Source of the DNA: Legionella anisa | GTDB lineage: Bacteria; Pseudomonadota; Gammaproteobacteria; Legionellales; Legionellaceae | Reading direction: 5' to 3' | DNA length: 64,000 nt | Assembly (NCBI RefSeq): GCF_001467525.1 | Contig: NZ_LNXS01000054.1 | Span: forward strand, 1 to 64,000 | In this document: one piece after another, positions 1 through 8,022 of the stretch | How positions within the stretch are numbered: the stretch's first letter is position 1 | How the letters are laid out: the number at the start of each line of letters is the position of its first letter | The notes under the pieces: model-generated | What the model was told of the DNA's origin: nothing | The model's input: the letters and a program-made list of their open reading frames with translations, nothing else | Databases searched by the model: none | Made by a program: the position numbers and the translations under genes

Positions 1-2
1 AA

Positions 3-98
3 GGGTTTCATAGAAAGATGAAGTTGATTCAAAGAAGAGCTTATGGCTTTCGTAACTTTGAAAATTACAGAACTCGTGTTAGGGCGCTGTGCTGTTAA
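3..98 (+). pseudogene. C-terminal end of an ISL3-like transposase (cut by window edge)
   Basis: The frame entering from the left edge reads ...MKLIQRRAYGFRNFENYR and stops at 96-98. The pattern RRAYGFRNFENYRxRV is typical of the C-terminus of ISL3-family DDE transposases, and a matching insertion-sequence end follows within 10 bp. Only about 31 codons are visible, so whether the gene is intact to the left cannot be judged. The element ends just outside the attachment site at 139, so it lies outside the integrated element. Confidence 0.6.
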
Positions 99-104
99 AT
101 GTGA

Positions 105-129
105 GTGCCCCCGTAATTGGGAAAGACCC
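105..129. repeat. Terminal inverted-repeat end of the ISL3-like element
   Basis: The stretch has a GTGCCCCCGTAATTGGG core followed by AAAGACCC. From memory this matches the usual ISL3 end (CCCCCAATTACGGGG-type). The partner end is outside the window. Confidence 0.55.
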
Positions 130-138
130 ATGATTTTA

Positions 139-183
139 TGGTCGGGACGGAAGGATTTGAACCTTCGACCACTAGCACCCCAT
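139..183 (-). repeat. attL-type core: 3' part of tRNA-Pro(GGG)
   Basis: This 45-bp sequence is repeated exactly at 14001-14045. Its minus strand reads as the 3' part of a tRNA: anticodon loop ATGGGGT (anticodon GGG, as in E. coli proL), T-stem and loop GAAGGTTCAAATCCTTC, acceptor CGTCCCG and ACCA. The 5' half is missing, so it is not a functional tRNA. It marks the left edge of the first integrated element. From the orientation, the reconstituted tRNA should lie beyond the far right end of the tandem array. Confidence 0.85.
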
Positions 184-315
184 TCTATTCTTTTTCGATT
201 TTAACCCGTATCAAATCATTTCAAAAAACTCATTTAGTCCTTGTAAATACAAGTTTATTTCCATATTATAGATTTTAATTGATATCAACTCATTTCACTT
301 AAGAACACAAAAAGT

Positions 316-336
316 GGTACCAAAACTGGTACCAAA
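316..336. repeat. Left-end direct repeat upstream of int (probable arm-type site)
   Basis: Two 12-bp units (GGTACCAAAACT, then GGTACCAAA) lie about 20 bp before the integrase start. The same 21 bp recur at 13934-13954, just inside the right attachment site. Paired copies at both ends fit integrase or excisionase arm-binding sites; that function is inferred. Confidence 0.6.
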
Positions 337-354
337 AAAAGTTTAAGGAACTTC

Positions 355-1581
355 ATGAAATTTACAGACACCTTCATTAAAAATCTTAAAGCAGAAAAAG
401 AATGGGTCGAAAAAATTGAAGCAACGGGTCTAGGAGTTCGAGTAACACCCACCGGAAACAAATCATGGTTCTATCGATTTACCCTTAACGGCAAACGTTG
501 CAAAATGAGTTTAGGTAAATACCCCGCGATTAGCATCAAACAAGCACGAGAACTCTTCTTAAAAGCTCAATCCATGAAGGAAAATGGCATTAATCCCATT
601 GAGCACAGCAAACAAGAAAAACAAAAATATAAAAAGACAGTAAAATCCTTAATTCTCTCTTGGTACACCAACTACATTGAAAAACACCGCAAGCAACCCA
701 AACAAGCAAAACAACAAATCGATGCGGATATTATTCCTTTGCTTGGTGATATGGAACTGGAAAAAATCCAACCTCGAGATATTACCAACGCCTTAGATAA
801 AATTGTAAACCGTGGCTCCCCTATTCATGCAAACAAAGTGTTGAGTACGTTGAAGCAAGCATTTAATTATGCAGTGAGCCGAGGCGAAATGACAATCAAC
901 CCTGCTGCAACGATTCGCTCCCGTGATATTGGTGGTATTGAAAAACCTCGTGAACGGTTTTTAACTCTAGATGAAATTAAAGCCTTATGGCTTTTTTTAG
1001 ACAGCGATAATAGCCGTATGTCATTGCAAATTCGCACCGCTTTAAAAATTATCCTACTCACAGGCGTACGCTCAAGCGAACTAAGATTAGCAAAATGGAA
1101 TGAAATTGATTTCGAGCAATCACTCTGGACAATCCCATCAAACCATACAAAAAATGCTCTGGTCATGAAAATTCATTTAACACCACTCACTCAATCGTTG
1201 TTTGAATTATTAAAAGCAGAGAGCGACTCATCCTTTGTCATTCCGGGTCTTAATGATGAAGAACCCTTAACTGATAAAGCCATTGCCAGAGCAGTCAGCA
1301 GGATTCAAACCCGAGTAGGCATTCCTCATTGGACAGCGCATGATTTACGTAGAACTTTTGCAACCCAATTGGGACAAACATTAAATGTAGATCCCGTAGT
1401 GATTGAAAAATGCTTGGGGCATAAGATGCCTAAAATTATGGCCACTTATAATAAGAATGAAATGTTACCGCAAAGACAAGCAGCACTGAATCAATGGTCA
1501 GAATTTATAGAAAATTCGCTACTAGAGACGGTTTCCACCCAACTAATACATATAAATGAAGATGCAATATCTAGCCTCTAA
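355..1581 (+). CDS. Tyrosine integrase of the first element (P4-type)
   Basis: This 408-aa site-specific recombinase would insert and excise the element at the 3' end of tRNA-Pro. The N-terminal part (residues 1-80) has the DUF4102 pattern of P4-like integrases, with TGLGVRVTPTGNKSWFYRF. A central SAM-like DNA-binding domain follows, then the catalytic domain with R239 (GVRSSELR), H329 and R332 (HDLRR), CLGH near 355 and nucleophile Y365. All key residues are present and the length is normal. The ATG follows AAGGAA. The gene sits directly inside the left attachment core and is clearly homologous to the integrase at 14226, with long identical runs such as QIDADIIPLLG. Same-family integrases explain the shared attachment site. 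Confidence 0.93.
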   Translation: MKFTDTFIKNLKAEKEWVEKIEATGLGVRVTPTGNKSWFYRFTLNGKRCKMSLGKYPAISIKQARELFLKAQSMKENGINPIEHSKQEKQKYKKTVKSLILSWYTNYIEKHRKQPKQAKQQIDADIIPLLGDMELEKIQPRDITNALDKIVNRGSPIHANKVLSTLKQAFNYAVSRGEMTINPAATIRSRDIGGIEKPRERFLTLDEIKALWLFLDSDNSRMSLQIRTALKIILLTGVRSSELRLAKWNEIDFEQSLWTIPSNHTKNALVMKIHLTPLTQSLFELLKAESDSSFVIPGLNDEEPLTDKAIARAVSRIQTRVGIPHWTAHDLRRTFATQLGQTLNVDPVVIEKCLGHKMPKIMATYNKNEMLPQRQAALNQWSEFIENSLLETVSTQLIHINEDAISSL

Positions 1582-1648
1582 TAGCATAAATTTCAAACAG
1601 ACTTGTAAACTAGGTTTACAAATATTATAATAAAAATAAGGACTGTAA

Positions 1649-1993
1649 GTGAAATCTGGGAAACCTTTAAAGAAAACTGATAAAGACCTTTTTGCTTTAA
1701 TTGAGCAGAAAATTAAGGAGAAAAACTATCTCTTTATGCCCCATGCGAGACAAAGAGGACAAGAGAGAAATATATCAGATCTTGATGTCATTAACATTTT
1801 AGAAGGCAAACCAGGTTACGAGAGAAGCCGAAATAAACAGAAAGACTCTTATGAGCTACAGTACCTCAATGAACAACCTCAAGACTGGAAATATTGTATT
1901 GAGGGTAAAGATATAGACGGCAAGAAAGTCCGAATAATTATTAGTTTTACTGAGGATCTCATGCCTATTATTACAGTGATGAATATTCGCTAA
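1649..1993 (+). CDS. DUF4258-like putative toxin (type II TA)
   Basis: This 114-aa protein starts at GTG behind AAGGACTGTAA. The segment HARQRGQERNISDLDVINIL (residues 32-51) and the beta-rich C-terminus ending in IISFTEDLMPIITVMNI fit the DUF4258 family, a small RelE/BrnT-like fold found as ribonuclease-type toxins. The following gene, 11 bp downstream, encodes an HTH protein of MqsA-like layout, so a two-gene toxin-antitoxin unit is likely. Toxin-first order is the MqsR/HigB arrangement. Toxicity is inferred from family and context. It lies directly behind the integrase, a common place for element-stabilising TA pairs. Confidence 0.65.
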   Translation: MKSGKPLKKTDKDLFALIEQKIKEKNYLFMPHARQRGQERNISDLDVINILEGKPGYERSRNKQKDSYELQYLNEQPQDWKYCIEGKDIDGKKVRIIISFTEDLMPIITVMNIR

Positions 1994-2004
1994 GGTGAAA
2001 TACT

Positions 2005-2472
2005 ATGAAAACCAAAATCAAACCGTTGTTTTTGTATGAAGGCTTAGGATTTCCCATCGAATTGGAAAATGTCGAAATGCTCTATATTAATGGAGAATGG
2101 CTACCTAAAATCGACGTACGTACAATCGCCGATGAGGCCATTAAAATGCTAGCAACACAAGAAAGCAGACTTACTGGTAATCAAGTTAAATTTATTCGCT
2201 CATACTTCTCCATGCCCCTGAGAGAATTTGGTGAAACTGTAGTCCATGAATCTCATACAGCGGTCAGTAAATGGGAAAAGTATGGAGATAAAGCCACCAA
2301 CATGAATGAAAATACCGAGCAAGTATTACGTTTATTTATTATTGAACAAACACAAGCAAAAACAAAAAGCCAACAATCGGATTTTTATAAAAATTTTCAG
2401 CGAAGCAAAGTTTTTCGAACTACAAAGAAAGGGAATAAATCAAAACCAGTTCATATTGATCTATGTGCTTAA
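2005..2472 (+). CDS. MqsA-like HTH antitoxin
   Basis: This 155-aa protein has an N-terminal part (1-45) without recognised motifs and a C-terminal HTH. The segment LTGNQVKFIRSYFSMPLREF, followed by HTAVSKWEK (about residues 54-92), matches the MqsA/HigA-type HTH in which LT..xxxFIRxxFxxxLxEFG leads into a recognition helix and a WE motif. It is the expected partner of the DUF4258 gene just upstream and probably autorepresses the pair. The N-terminal zinc-binding cysteines of true MqsA are not visible, so the family call is to the HTH half only. Confidence 0.6.
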   Translation: MKTKIKPLFLYEGLGFPIELENVEMLYINGEWLPKIDVRTIADEAIKMLATQESRLTGNQVKFIRSYFSMPLREFGETVVHESHTAVSKWEKYGDKATNMNENTEQVLRLFIIEQTQAKTKSQQSDFYKNFQRSKVFRTTKKGNKSKPVHIDLCA

Positions 2473-2599
2473 TTAGAAATTCAATCAGCATTATTCATTA
2501 ACATAGCAAACCTGGCGCAAAGTTCATAAGTACTCAGTAACGTTTCTTGAACCTAAGCTACGATTATTGAAATTCATTTATAGTTATGCTGGAAAAATA

Positions 2600-3883
2600 T
2601 TATTTTATAACTATAGTAATACTACTATTTTGAGAAGATTTTTTTTGAGCTTTTTTCATAATTTCCTGTATTTTTTTAGATATCTTAATAAGAGGGTTTG
2701 AGTTATCTTCGTCGTTAAAAAAAGATATGTATTCTTCCGAATTTTTATATTCAAATAAATGATCTAAAACTTTAAAGGCATTTTCTAAATTTAAGTGACT
2801 TAAATATTGTAGATGTATTTCTAAAATTAATTTAAAGTATGATTGTAATTCATAACAATAATCCCTGGCATTTTTATGTTCTTCAATGCGATGCACATAG
2901 TTATTCCTCACATTTTTTAATATTTGTATTATTTCTGAATGTTTTGTTTTACCTACAATACCTCTAAATCTATTAATTACATTGTTATAGTTGCCAGATT
3001 CAGAGTTTGTCAATTTATCAATAGCATTCCAAGCCAAAATCAGAGAAATATTAGGATCATAAGAATCAAATGCTTTAACATAAAAAATTAAACTATCAAT
3101 AATAACTTCCTTGTAAGGAGATTTATTTATTAAGCTTATAATTGTTTCGAAGAATTTTTTTGATTGTGGAATTTCAATTATTGGTGCTTCAATAAAATCG
3201 ATTTCATAATATAGGTTATTTTCAACTAAGCCTTCTTTATTGTGAAGAGTATGGAACTCATCGATTCTGACTCTATTTAGAGGCATTCGTTTTTTCGAAA
3301 AAAGAAATTCAAAATCATAATTGTTATATAAACAAAATAAAGCTCTAAGAATGTTTAAATTCTTTAATGGTATATCTATTTCATTTGAAAAAGTTACTGT
3401 TTCAATAACACAACTACAGTAATTACTTTTAATGTTATTTTTTGAAACTTCTTTTAATTTATTTACTCTAGAAGAAAATTTTCTGGGAATATTTGTTTTA
3501 TAAAATCGTATAGTGGATTCATTAATTTGAATTTTATTGAAGCTTGGTTTTAAAATCGAGAGACCGGTTATAAAATATCTAAGTTCTTTTCTTTTGTTTA
3601 AAAAATTTTCTACTTCTAATGTTAATAGATCGATAAATTTTTTTTCAGAAATACCCCCTTTATTAAAACATTTTTTAATAGTTTGTTTAACTGCAGTAAT
3701 TTTATCTTGTTCATCAATAGAACAACCAAAATTTATACTATCAATTAGGTAATCAATATCATTAAATCTAAAACCTCCTGCCTTAAATGAGACAGAACCA
3801 TCTCGTCCTACAACCCCATTCTTTGCCAATGCATTAAGAATTTCTATAGGAGGTTTATGACTCCATCGAACTTTTTTTTTCAT
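2600..3883 (-). CDS. HEPN-domain protein (ApeA-like?), putative defence protein
   Basis: This 427-aa protein has a C-terminal helical region (about 255-380) containing SLILAWNAIDKLT and VRNNYVHRIEE. R326 and H331 form an R-X4-H motif, the catalytic signature of HEPN RNases. The length and the C-terminal HEPN resemble Apea-like HEPN proteins of anti-phage systems. The N-terminal 250 residues carry no motif I recognise. It is a single minus-strand gene with an AT-rich, Lys/Asn-rich composition. It is one of four proteins in this element with such a motif. RNase activity and a defence role are inferred. Confidence 0.55.
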   Translation of the reverse strand: MKKKVRWSHKPPIEILNALAKNGVVGRDGSVSFKAGGFRFNDIDYLIDSINFGCSIDEQDKITAVKQTIKKCFNKGGISEKKFIDLLTLEVENFLNKRKELRYFITGLSILKPSFNKIQINESTIRFYKTNIPRKFSSRVNKLKEVSKNNIKSNYCSCVIETVTFSNEIDIPLKNLNILRALFCLYNNYDFEFLFSKKRMPLNRVRIDEFHTLHNKEGLVENNLYYEIDFIEAPIIEIPQSKKFFETIISLINKSPYKEVIIDSLIFYVKAFDSYDPNISLILAWNAIDKLTNSESGNYNNVINRFRGIVGKTKHSEIIQILKNVRNNYVHRIEEHKNARDYCYELQSYFKLILEIHLQYLSHLNLENAFKVLDHLFEYKNSEEYISFFNDEDNSNPLIKISKKIQEIMKKAQKKSSQNSSITIVIK

Positions 3884-4106
3884 ATAAATCCCTTTTCTAT
3901 AATTTTGATTATAGATTTATTAAATTGTAGCAAATAAAAGTCTGGTGACTAAACAAGCGCAGGTTATGTAGACTAGGCAACTAATGGATCATCCGAATTT
4001 GATTTGTCTAATGTATGCTTCAATGCTAGCGTTGTCTAAGGTTCCGAAATGTCTTTCACTTTTATTAATACTAACCGTTTCAATTTTACTTTACGCGATT
4101 GTTCAT

Positions 4107-4694
4107 TCATATCCTCATCGCCAACAAATAAGAAGTAATATCGATGCGCAGTTTCTTTGCATAACTTTGCAATTTTTGGGGATCAATTTGCTTTTCTCTC
4201 AAACCAATATGAAGTGCCTTAAGGGCAATTTCTTTTGAAAGAAATCGAAAGGCATCAATAATAGTACGCTCCATGTTAAAAATGGGTACTGATTCTCCAT
4301 CAATATTCCATGTTGTTAGACCAGTGCTTACATCCCTCATTCTTTTTATAATGGTCTTTGTTCTTATTGGTTTCGTTGTACTATGAGGTACTGCTATCCA
4401 ATGCTTACGAGGCATTTCATCTGTAAGCTCATAGATTGCTAGTGCGCTAACGAGGCAAATAACACCTTGAGAAATTGATTTCACTGTAAATATCAAATCT
4501 TCCCACTTAAAATCAAATTTCTTCTTCACTGAAACGGCTTGATAAAGGCCTTTGTCGACCCGATGAATAATATCTTTTTGTATGTAGTAGCAAAGCAAAC
4601 TTGGAGACATACCAAGTTCATTAGCCTCTTTACTTGTAAAAACAGGCTTTTCTAGAAGAAATTGAATGTTAACAAGCTTAGTCTTAGTTTTCAT
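4107..4694 (-). CDS. AbiEi-type antitoxin/regulator without its AbiEii partner
   Basis: This 195-aa protein has an N-terminal winged helix (residues 10-60, with FTSKEANELGMSPSLLCYYI then VDKGLYQ) and a C-terminal body with ALAIYELTDEMP and IFNMERTIIDAFR. This is the layout of AbiEi-like type IV antitoxins and of the COG5340 family. The AbiEii nucleotidyltransferase normally follows; here the stop overlaps an ATG (ATGA) that opens a frame of only six codons. The antitoxin is therefore orphaned, or the toxin has been lost. A perfect 20-bp inverted repeat lies directly upstream of the start and is a plausible autoregulatory site. Confidence 0.7.
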   Translation of the reverse strand: MKTKTKLVNIQFLLEKPVFTSKEANELGMSPSLLCYYIQKDIIHRVDKGLYQAVSVKKKFDFKWEDLIFTVKSISQGVICLVSALAIYELTDEMPRKHWIAVPHSTTKPIRTKTIIKRMRDVSTGLTTWNIDGESVPIFNMERTIIDAFRFLSKEIALKALHIGLREKQIDPQKLQSYAKKLRIDITSYLLAMRI

Positions 4695-4699
4695 ATTTA

Positions 4700-4750
4700 T
4701 ATTTTAATAAATAAACCCAATAAAATCTAATGGGTTTATTTATTAAAATA
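4700..4750. promoter_or_regulatory. Perfect 20-bp inverted repeat upstream of the AbiEi-like gene
   Basis: The arms at 4700-4719 and 4731-4750 are exact reverse complements (TATTTTAATAAATAAACCCA) around an 11-bp loop, 6 bp from the ATG of the AbiEi-like gene. AbiEi proteins are known to bind inverted repeats in their own promoters. As RNA, the hairpin could also mask the ribosome-binding region. The role is inferred. Confidence 0.55.
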
Positions 4751-4862
4751 TTTGTTAAAGCCGACACAAAACCGACACCCTTTGGGTCTGTAAAATCCTG
4801 GGACTTTCAAAGATGAATATTAAAATCCAGTCATATCAAATTTTAGTTCTCGAAGGGTTAAA

Positions 4863-5357
4863 TTAAGATATAACGGGAACACCACTTATGTAAGGAGGAA
4901 GTCCCCTCGGATGTCTTTTTACAAAATCTTTGTAGTTATTTATAAAATTTTTATCAGTACTTATTGCACTTATCCAACTTTTTGTTGCGTCTATTATATC
5001 GTTGCAGAAAATTTTTATGTCTATATTTAAGGCATTGTTTATAATATTGTTATGAAAAATATATGAAGAACTTGGTTCAACGAAAAGAATACGGGTGAAG
5101 CTACTATTTTTATGAGTTGTTTTTCCTTGGTGAAGCATAGAGCATCTAAAATAATAACAATCCATTCCATTCAAAGTATAACTATTCGGAATTCCAACAT
5201 TTTTATCGAACCAATTCGCATACTTAGTACCCTTAGCTACGCCATTTACTGATTCAAGTGCTCCACAAATATCAGGAATAGCAAGACTGACAAATAGGGA
5301 TAAATAATACAAGTTATTTTGAATTCCTGTCTCAATTTGATCTAACAAATCATCCAT
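4863..5357 (-). CDS. Small HEPN-like hypothetical protein
   Basis: This 164-aa protein belongs to no family I can name. A helical N-terminal half carries LSLFVSLAIPDICGALES (about 18-36) and then YYFRCSMLHQGKTTH, where R71 and H76 form an R-X4-H motif followed by a basic/His stretch. This resembles the HEPN core (R..xLHxG) of small bacterial HEPN proteins. It may be a stand-alone RNase or an accessory defence component. It sits between the AbiEi-like gene and the LvrR-like repressor, all on the minus strand but separated by gaps of 168 and 355 bp. Confidence 0.4.
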   Translation of the reverse strand: MDDLLDQIETGIQNNLYYLSLFVSLAIPDICGALESVNGVAKGTKYANWFDKNVGIPNSYTLNGMDCYYFRCSMLHQGKTTHKNSSFTRILFVEPSSSYIFHNNIINNALNIDIKIFCNDIIDATKSWISAISTDKNFINNYKDFVKRHPRGLPPYISGVPVIS

Positions 5358-5712
5358 AATTTCCCACTTTCATTCTTTTCAAATGATATCTAGTAAAGTT
5401 GACTTATTTTTGTTTAAAAGAAAGTATAGACCAATATTCGGTTCATACTGCTTTATAAAAAAGTAGTAGCAATAGAAATCTTCCAAACCAACGCTTTTTA
5501 TTTCCTAATAGAATTAGAGCAGATAGATGTTGAGCAAGATAAGTTTTATAAGTATATAATAGGTATAAAATTAGTATAAATTATACCTATTTAATGTTTC
5601 CGGCTTAGTGATCTGAATGCAAATATGAGTCAAATCCTCTCATTTATTCTGCCCCCCTTCCTGCCGCTAGAAAGAGTAAATTGGAATTTATTCCAATCTT
5701 TAAGATAAAATC
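5358..5712. other. Gene-free stretch with one inverted repeat
   Basis: No convincing reading frame is present. A perfect 10-bp inverted repeat (ATAGGTATAA / TTATACCTAT) lies at 5559-5568 and 5581-5590 with a 12-bp loop. It could be an operator or a weak hairpin. Nothing else stands out. Confidence 0.35.
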
Positions 5713-6402
5713 TTATTGATGATTCTCCCCACGATACGTCCGAATATTTTGAATCACTGTCCCAACTATTTCAACTTGATCGCTTTCATTAACAGCAATA
5801 TTCGGCCAGTTATCATTCAAGGTAAGTAATTCAAACTCAGATGAGGTATAGGATAGCTTTTTATACTGGCAAATAATGACATCCTGCTTGCCACTTATTT
5901 TGACAACAACAAAATCCCCAGGATTGGGAGATATGGAGGGGTCGACTATTTGAATGTCATTAATTCTTATTTCCGGACTCATACTGTCATCAAGTATTCT
6001 CAAAGCAAATGCATTTTTACCTATCTGATTTGTAATGTCTGGACTAACTGGGACAAAAGTTATTTTTTCAGAGTAAAACTCTTCTTTAATCTTTTGGATA
6101 TGAGAGCTCGGCTCACAAGCTTGTTTGTAGTCGAGTAATGGTATTAAAGACCCAAATCGAGGGTTCCTGCCAAATTCACCATCGCGTTCATCGGATAAGC
6201 CCATTAGAAATGCTGGGGATACTTCTAAAGCTTTAGCCAACTGCGTAATTTCTTCGGGTCCCGGCATTCTTGTGCCGTGTTCCCAATTATTTATTCGAGA
6301 GGGTTTTATATCATTGGTTAAATCAGCTAAAGCCTGCCTGGTTAAGCCTTTTGCTTTACGCGCTTCATGAATACGTTTCCCAATCTTTTCTCTAATGCTC
6401 AT
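5713..6402 (-). CDS. lvrR: LvrR-like phage-type repressor (XRE HTH + S24 peptidase)
   Basis: This 229-aa protein has an N-terminal XRE HTH (about 8-62, with RQALADLTNDIKPSRINNWE) and a C-terminal LexA/CI-like S24 domain. S140 (DDSMSP) and K181/K182 (QYKKL) are the candidate catalytic pair. The usual Ala-Gly autocleavage site appears as Ala-Cys in DYKQACEP. It is divergent from the AlpA-like gene with a palindromic operator region between, as in lambda CI-type switches, so it should repress excision and transfer genes until DNA damage triggers self-cleavage. The lvrR name rests on its position before an lvrA homologue. It is the only full-length repressor of this type in the window. Confidence 0.75.
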   Translation of the reverse strand: MSIREKIGKRIHEARKAKGLTRQALADLTNDIKPSRINNWEHGTRMPGPEEITQLAKALEVSPAFLMGLSDERDGEFGRNPRFGSLIPLLDYKQACEPSSHIQKIKEEFYSEKITFVPVSPDITNQIGKNAFALRILDDSMSPEIRINDIQIVDPSISPNPGDFVVVKISGKQDVIICQYKKLSYTSSEFELLTLNDNWPNIAVNESDQVEIVGTVIQNIRTYRGENHQ

Positions 6403-6451
6403 TACAATAAACTCACCAAAATTGAAAAAAGCTCTGATTTATACTTGATTG

Positions 6452-6498
6452 TTACACGTAAGGTGTTATATTCAATATAAATTGCACGATACGTGTAA
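6452..6498. promoter_or_regulatory. Operator pair between repressor and AlpA-like gene
   Basis: Two related imperfect palindromes lie in the divergent intergenic region: TTACACGTAAGGTGTTA (6452-6468) and GCACGATACGTGTAA (6484-6498). Both contain ACACG/CGTGT-type half-sites, and a perfect version (ACACGTTTCGTGT) lies before lvrA at 59176-59188. Recurrence before both lvrA-type operons supports a common repressor-binding site. Binding itself is inferred. Confidence 0.6.
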
Positions 6499-6613
6499 TT
6501 TAATGCGTTTTACCTCTTAAACTTAACACAAAATGAGTAAGTTAACGAGCGAGAAGTTGGAAAACAACGGCATCCTACAACAAAACGTTTGCAGCCTATT
6601 ATGGAGTTAATAT

Positions 6614-6820
6614 ATGGAACATACAAAAAATAAACCCTTCAAACAAAAATTACTCTTTATTAAAGACGTAGAACAAATTATTGGACGAAATAGACTGACA
6701 TTAAGAAGATGGTGGTCTACCGGTAAGTTTCCTAAACCAAAGAAGCTTAATAACACTGTATTAGTATGGCAAACAGATGTTATCGAACAATGGATTAATT
6801 TGCATACCGAATCAAAATAA
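6614..6820 (+). CDS. AlpA-like MerR-type excisionase/regulator
   Basis: This 68-aa protein consists of a single winged-helix DNA-binding domain: LLFIKDVEQIIGRNRLTLRR (about 13-32) followed by WW and GKFPKPKKLNN. This is the AlpA/Phage_AlpA pattern. Such proteins act as excisionases or activate integrase genes of P4-like elements. It faces the repressor gene and is followed 38 bp later by the truncated lvrA, so the two probably share the repressible promoter. It is clearly related to the protein at 18216-18422. Confidence 0.8.
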   Translation: MEHTKNKPFKQKLLFIKDVEQIIGRNRLTLRRWWSTGKFPKPKKLNNTVLVWQTDVIEQWINLHTESK

Positions 6821-6858
6821 GTACATCTATCAAAATATCAAAAAATTTTTTAGGAAGA

Positions 6859-7263
6859 ATGAAAATGCATTTTTTATTTGTAAATGCTCAAGAACTTGAA
6901 GCGCTTATGGAATTACCTTATATTCAACGTTTAGCTTATCTCATGGGCATTCGCCCCTATATGGACAGAGAAACTCATATAGTTGGGATAAAGCGTAGAA
7001 TCAGTTATCAATCACTGCGAGAGGCGTTATACGTTGCCCCTATTGCAGGTGTAAAAACAGGCAGCCCAAGCCAGCAACAGGTAAAACGAGCAGTTAAATC
7101 GTTAGAACGTGCAGGTTTGATTGAAATTAAATCCACAACACGGCATCTTATTTTAAAATGCCTTTTAGCCGAAGGGCATCAATCTTTTCCAAAACAGGCC
7201 GACCCTAGGCCGAACCCTTTAGCCGACACAAACCCGCCACACTTTTGGCCTTTTAAAATATAG
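6859..7263 (+). pseudogene. Truncated lvrA homologue
   Basis: The frame encodes 134 aa that align with the first part of the 301-aa LvrA at 59267; shared stretches include FLFVN, LPYIQ, MGIRPYMDRET and LILKCLLA. It stops at 7263. Relics continue downstream: CCTCATAACTCAGAA at 7321-7335 and AGTTATCCACAGA at 7391-7403 match positions near 59730 and 59790 within lvrA. The 3' half has therefore decayed, with an AT-repeat run in between. No lvrB, CsrA paralogue or transfer genes follow, which fits an element that has lost its conjugation module. The shortened protein might still be made. Confidence 0.7.
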
Positions 7264-8022
7264 GAGTTTTATAACATGCATTGTAAAACCCGACATACCT
7301 ATAATTGTATAGGCCGACCCACCTCATAACTCAGAAATTTATATTATATATATATATATATATTGTTTTTTTTAAAAAATTTTCTTTAAAAGTTATCCAC
7401 AGAAAAAGTTATAAATGGTGCTGGAATTTTAGTGAGTATAAGTGACTACACAGATCAACTCCATTTAGGAAAAATCGGTGCAGCAATTGTAATGTGTTTT
7501 ATGATCTAGAAGAATTAATGTAACTACCATTTAATGGTTTTACTTTACTATTAACTCATTAATAAAAGTTTCTATTCCCTTCATTTCATGGTGAACTCGT
7601 GATGAATAAGTGATGAAGGAGTTATATTTATCCCAGAAAGAGACTAGATCCTCCTTGCACCACCTAATTCACCACCCATTCACCGCATTTTTTTGCTGTT
7701 TGCCCCACGTATTTTGGTAAAAATTCATTATTAATCAGACGAATATGGAGCATATTTATATCATGCGAAAGGTGTGTGTTTGTTTTATGTAAGTAGTAAC
7801 TTTTATGCCTATTCATTGGAATTTTTGTAAATTGACTTAATTTTATACCTCACAAAGCGCATTTAAAATTGCCGCGATTGTGATTTACAAAATAACATCT
7901 GTATCAATCGATTCTGACCCCATTGATCTGTGAATAAGGGTTTAGAGCAACTATCAAATAAGTCAGTAGGAGCTAGTTGTATTATAATTTCATTTAATAG
8001 TATTTAAAATATTGAGCCAATT
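7264..8022. other. Gene-free region with lvrA relics
   Basis: I see no supported gene. The first 150 bp hold decayed lvrA sequence and an AT-dinucleotide run near 7345-7362. The rest is AT-rich with irregular short repeats near 7590-7690 (TTCACCACCCATTCACCGC and similar) and the dispersed repeat at 7903-7927. Confidence 0.5.
7903..7927 (+). repeat. Dispersed repeat, left copy (inverted partner at 9258)
   Basis: The repeat begins ATCAATCGATTCTGACCCC and continues CATTGAT. An inverted, about 85% identical copy lies at 9258-9281 and a direct copy at 9326-9347. The first two flank the gene at 8023-9225. Confidence 0.55.

Noticed and set aside
139-183. A tRNA gene at the 45-bp repeats
   Set aside because: Only the anticodon loop, T-arm and 3' acceptor are present; the D-arm and 5' acceptor strand are missing at both copies, so they are attachment fragments.
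3989-4091. Minus-strand frame downstream of the AbiEi-like gene (contains SERHFGTLDNASIEAYI)
   Set aside because: It has no start codon, is only about 33 codons long and matches no family I can name; it could be a gene relic but is not supportable.
7393-7401. TTATCCACA as a DnaA box or replication origin
   Set aside because: The same bases occur inside intact lvrA (encoding LYPQK near 59790), and this spot lies in decayed lvrA sequence; there is no cluster of boxes.
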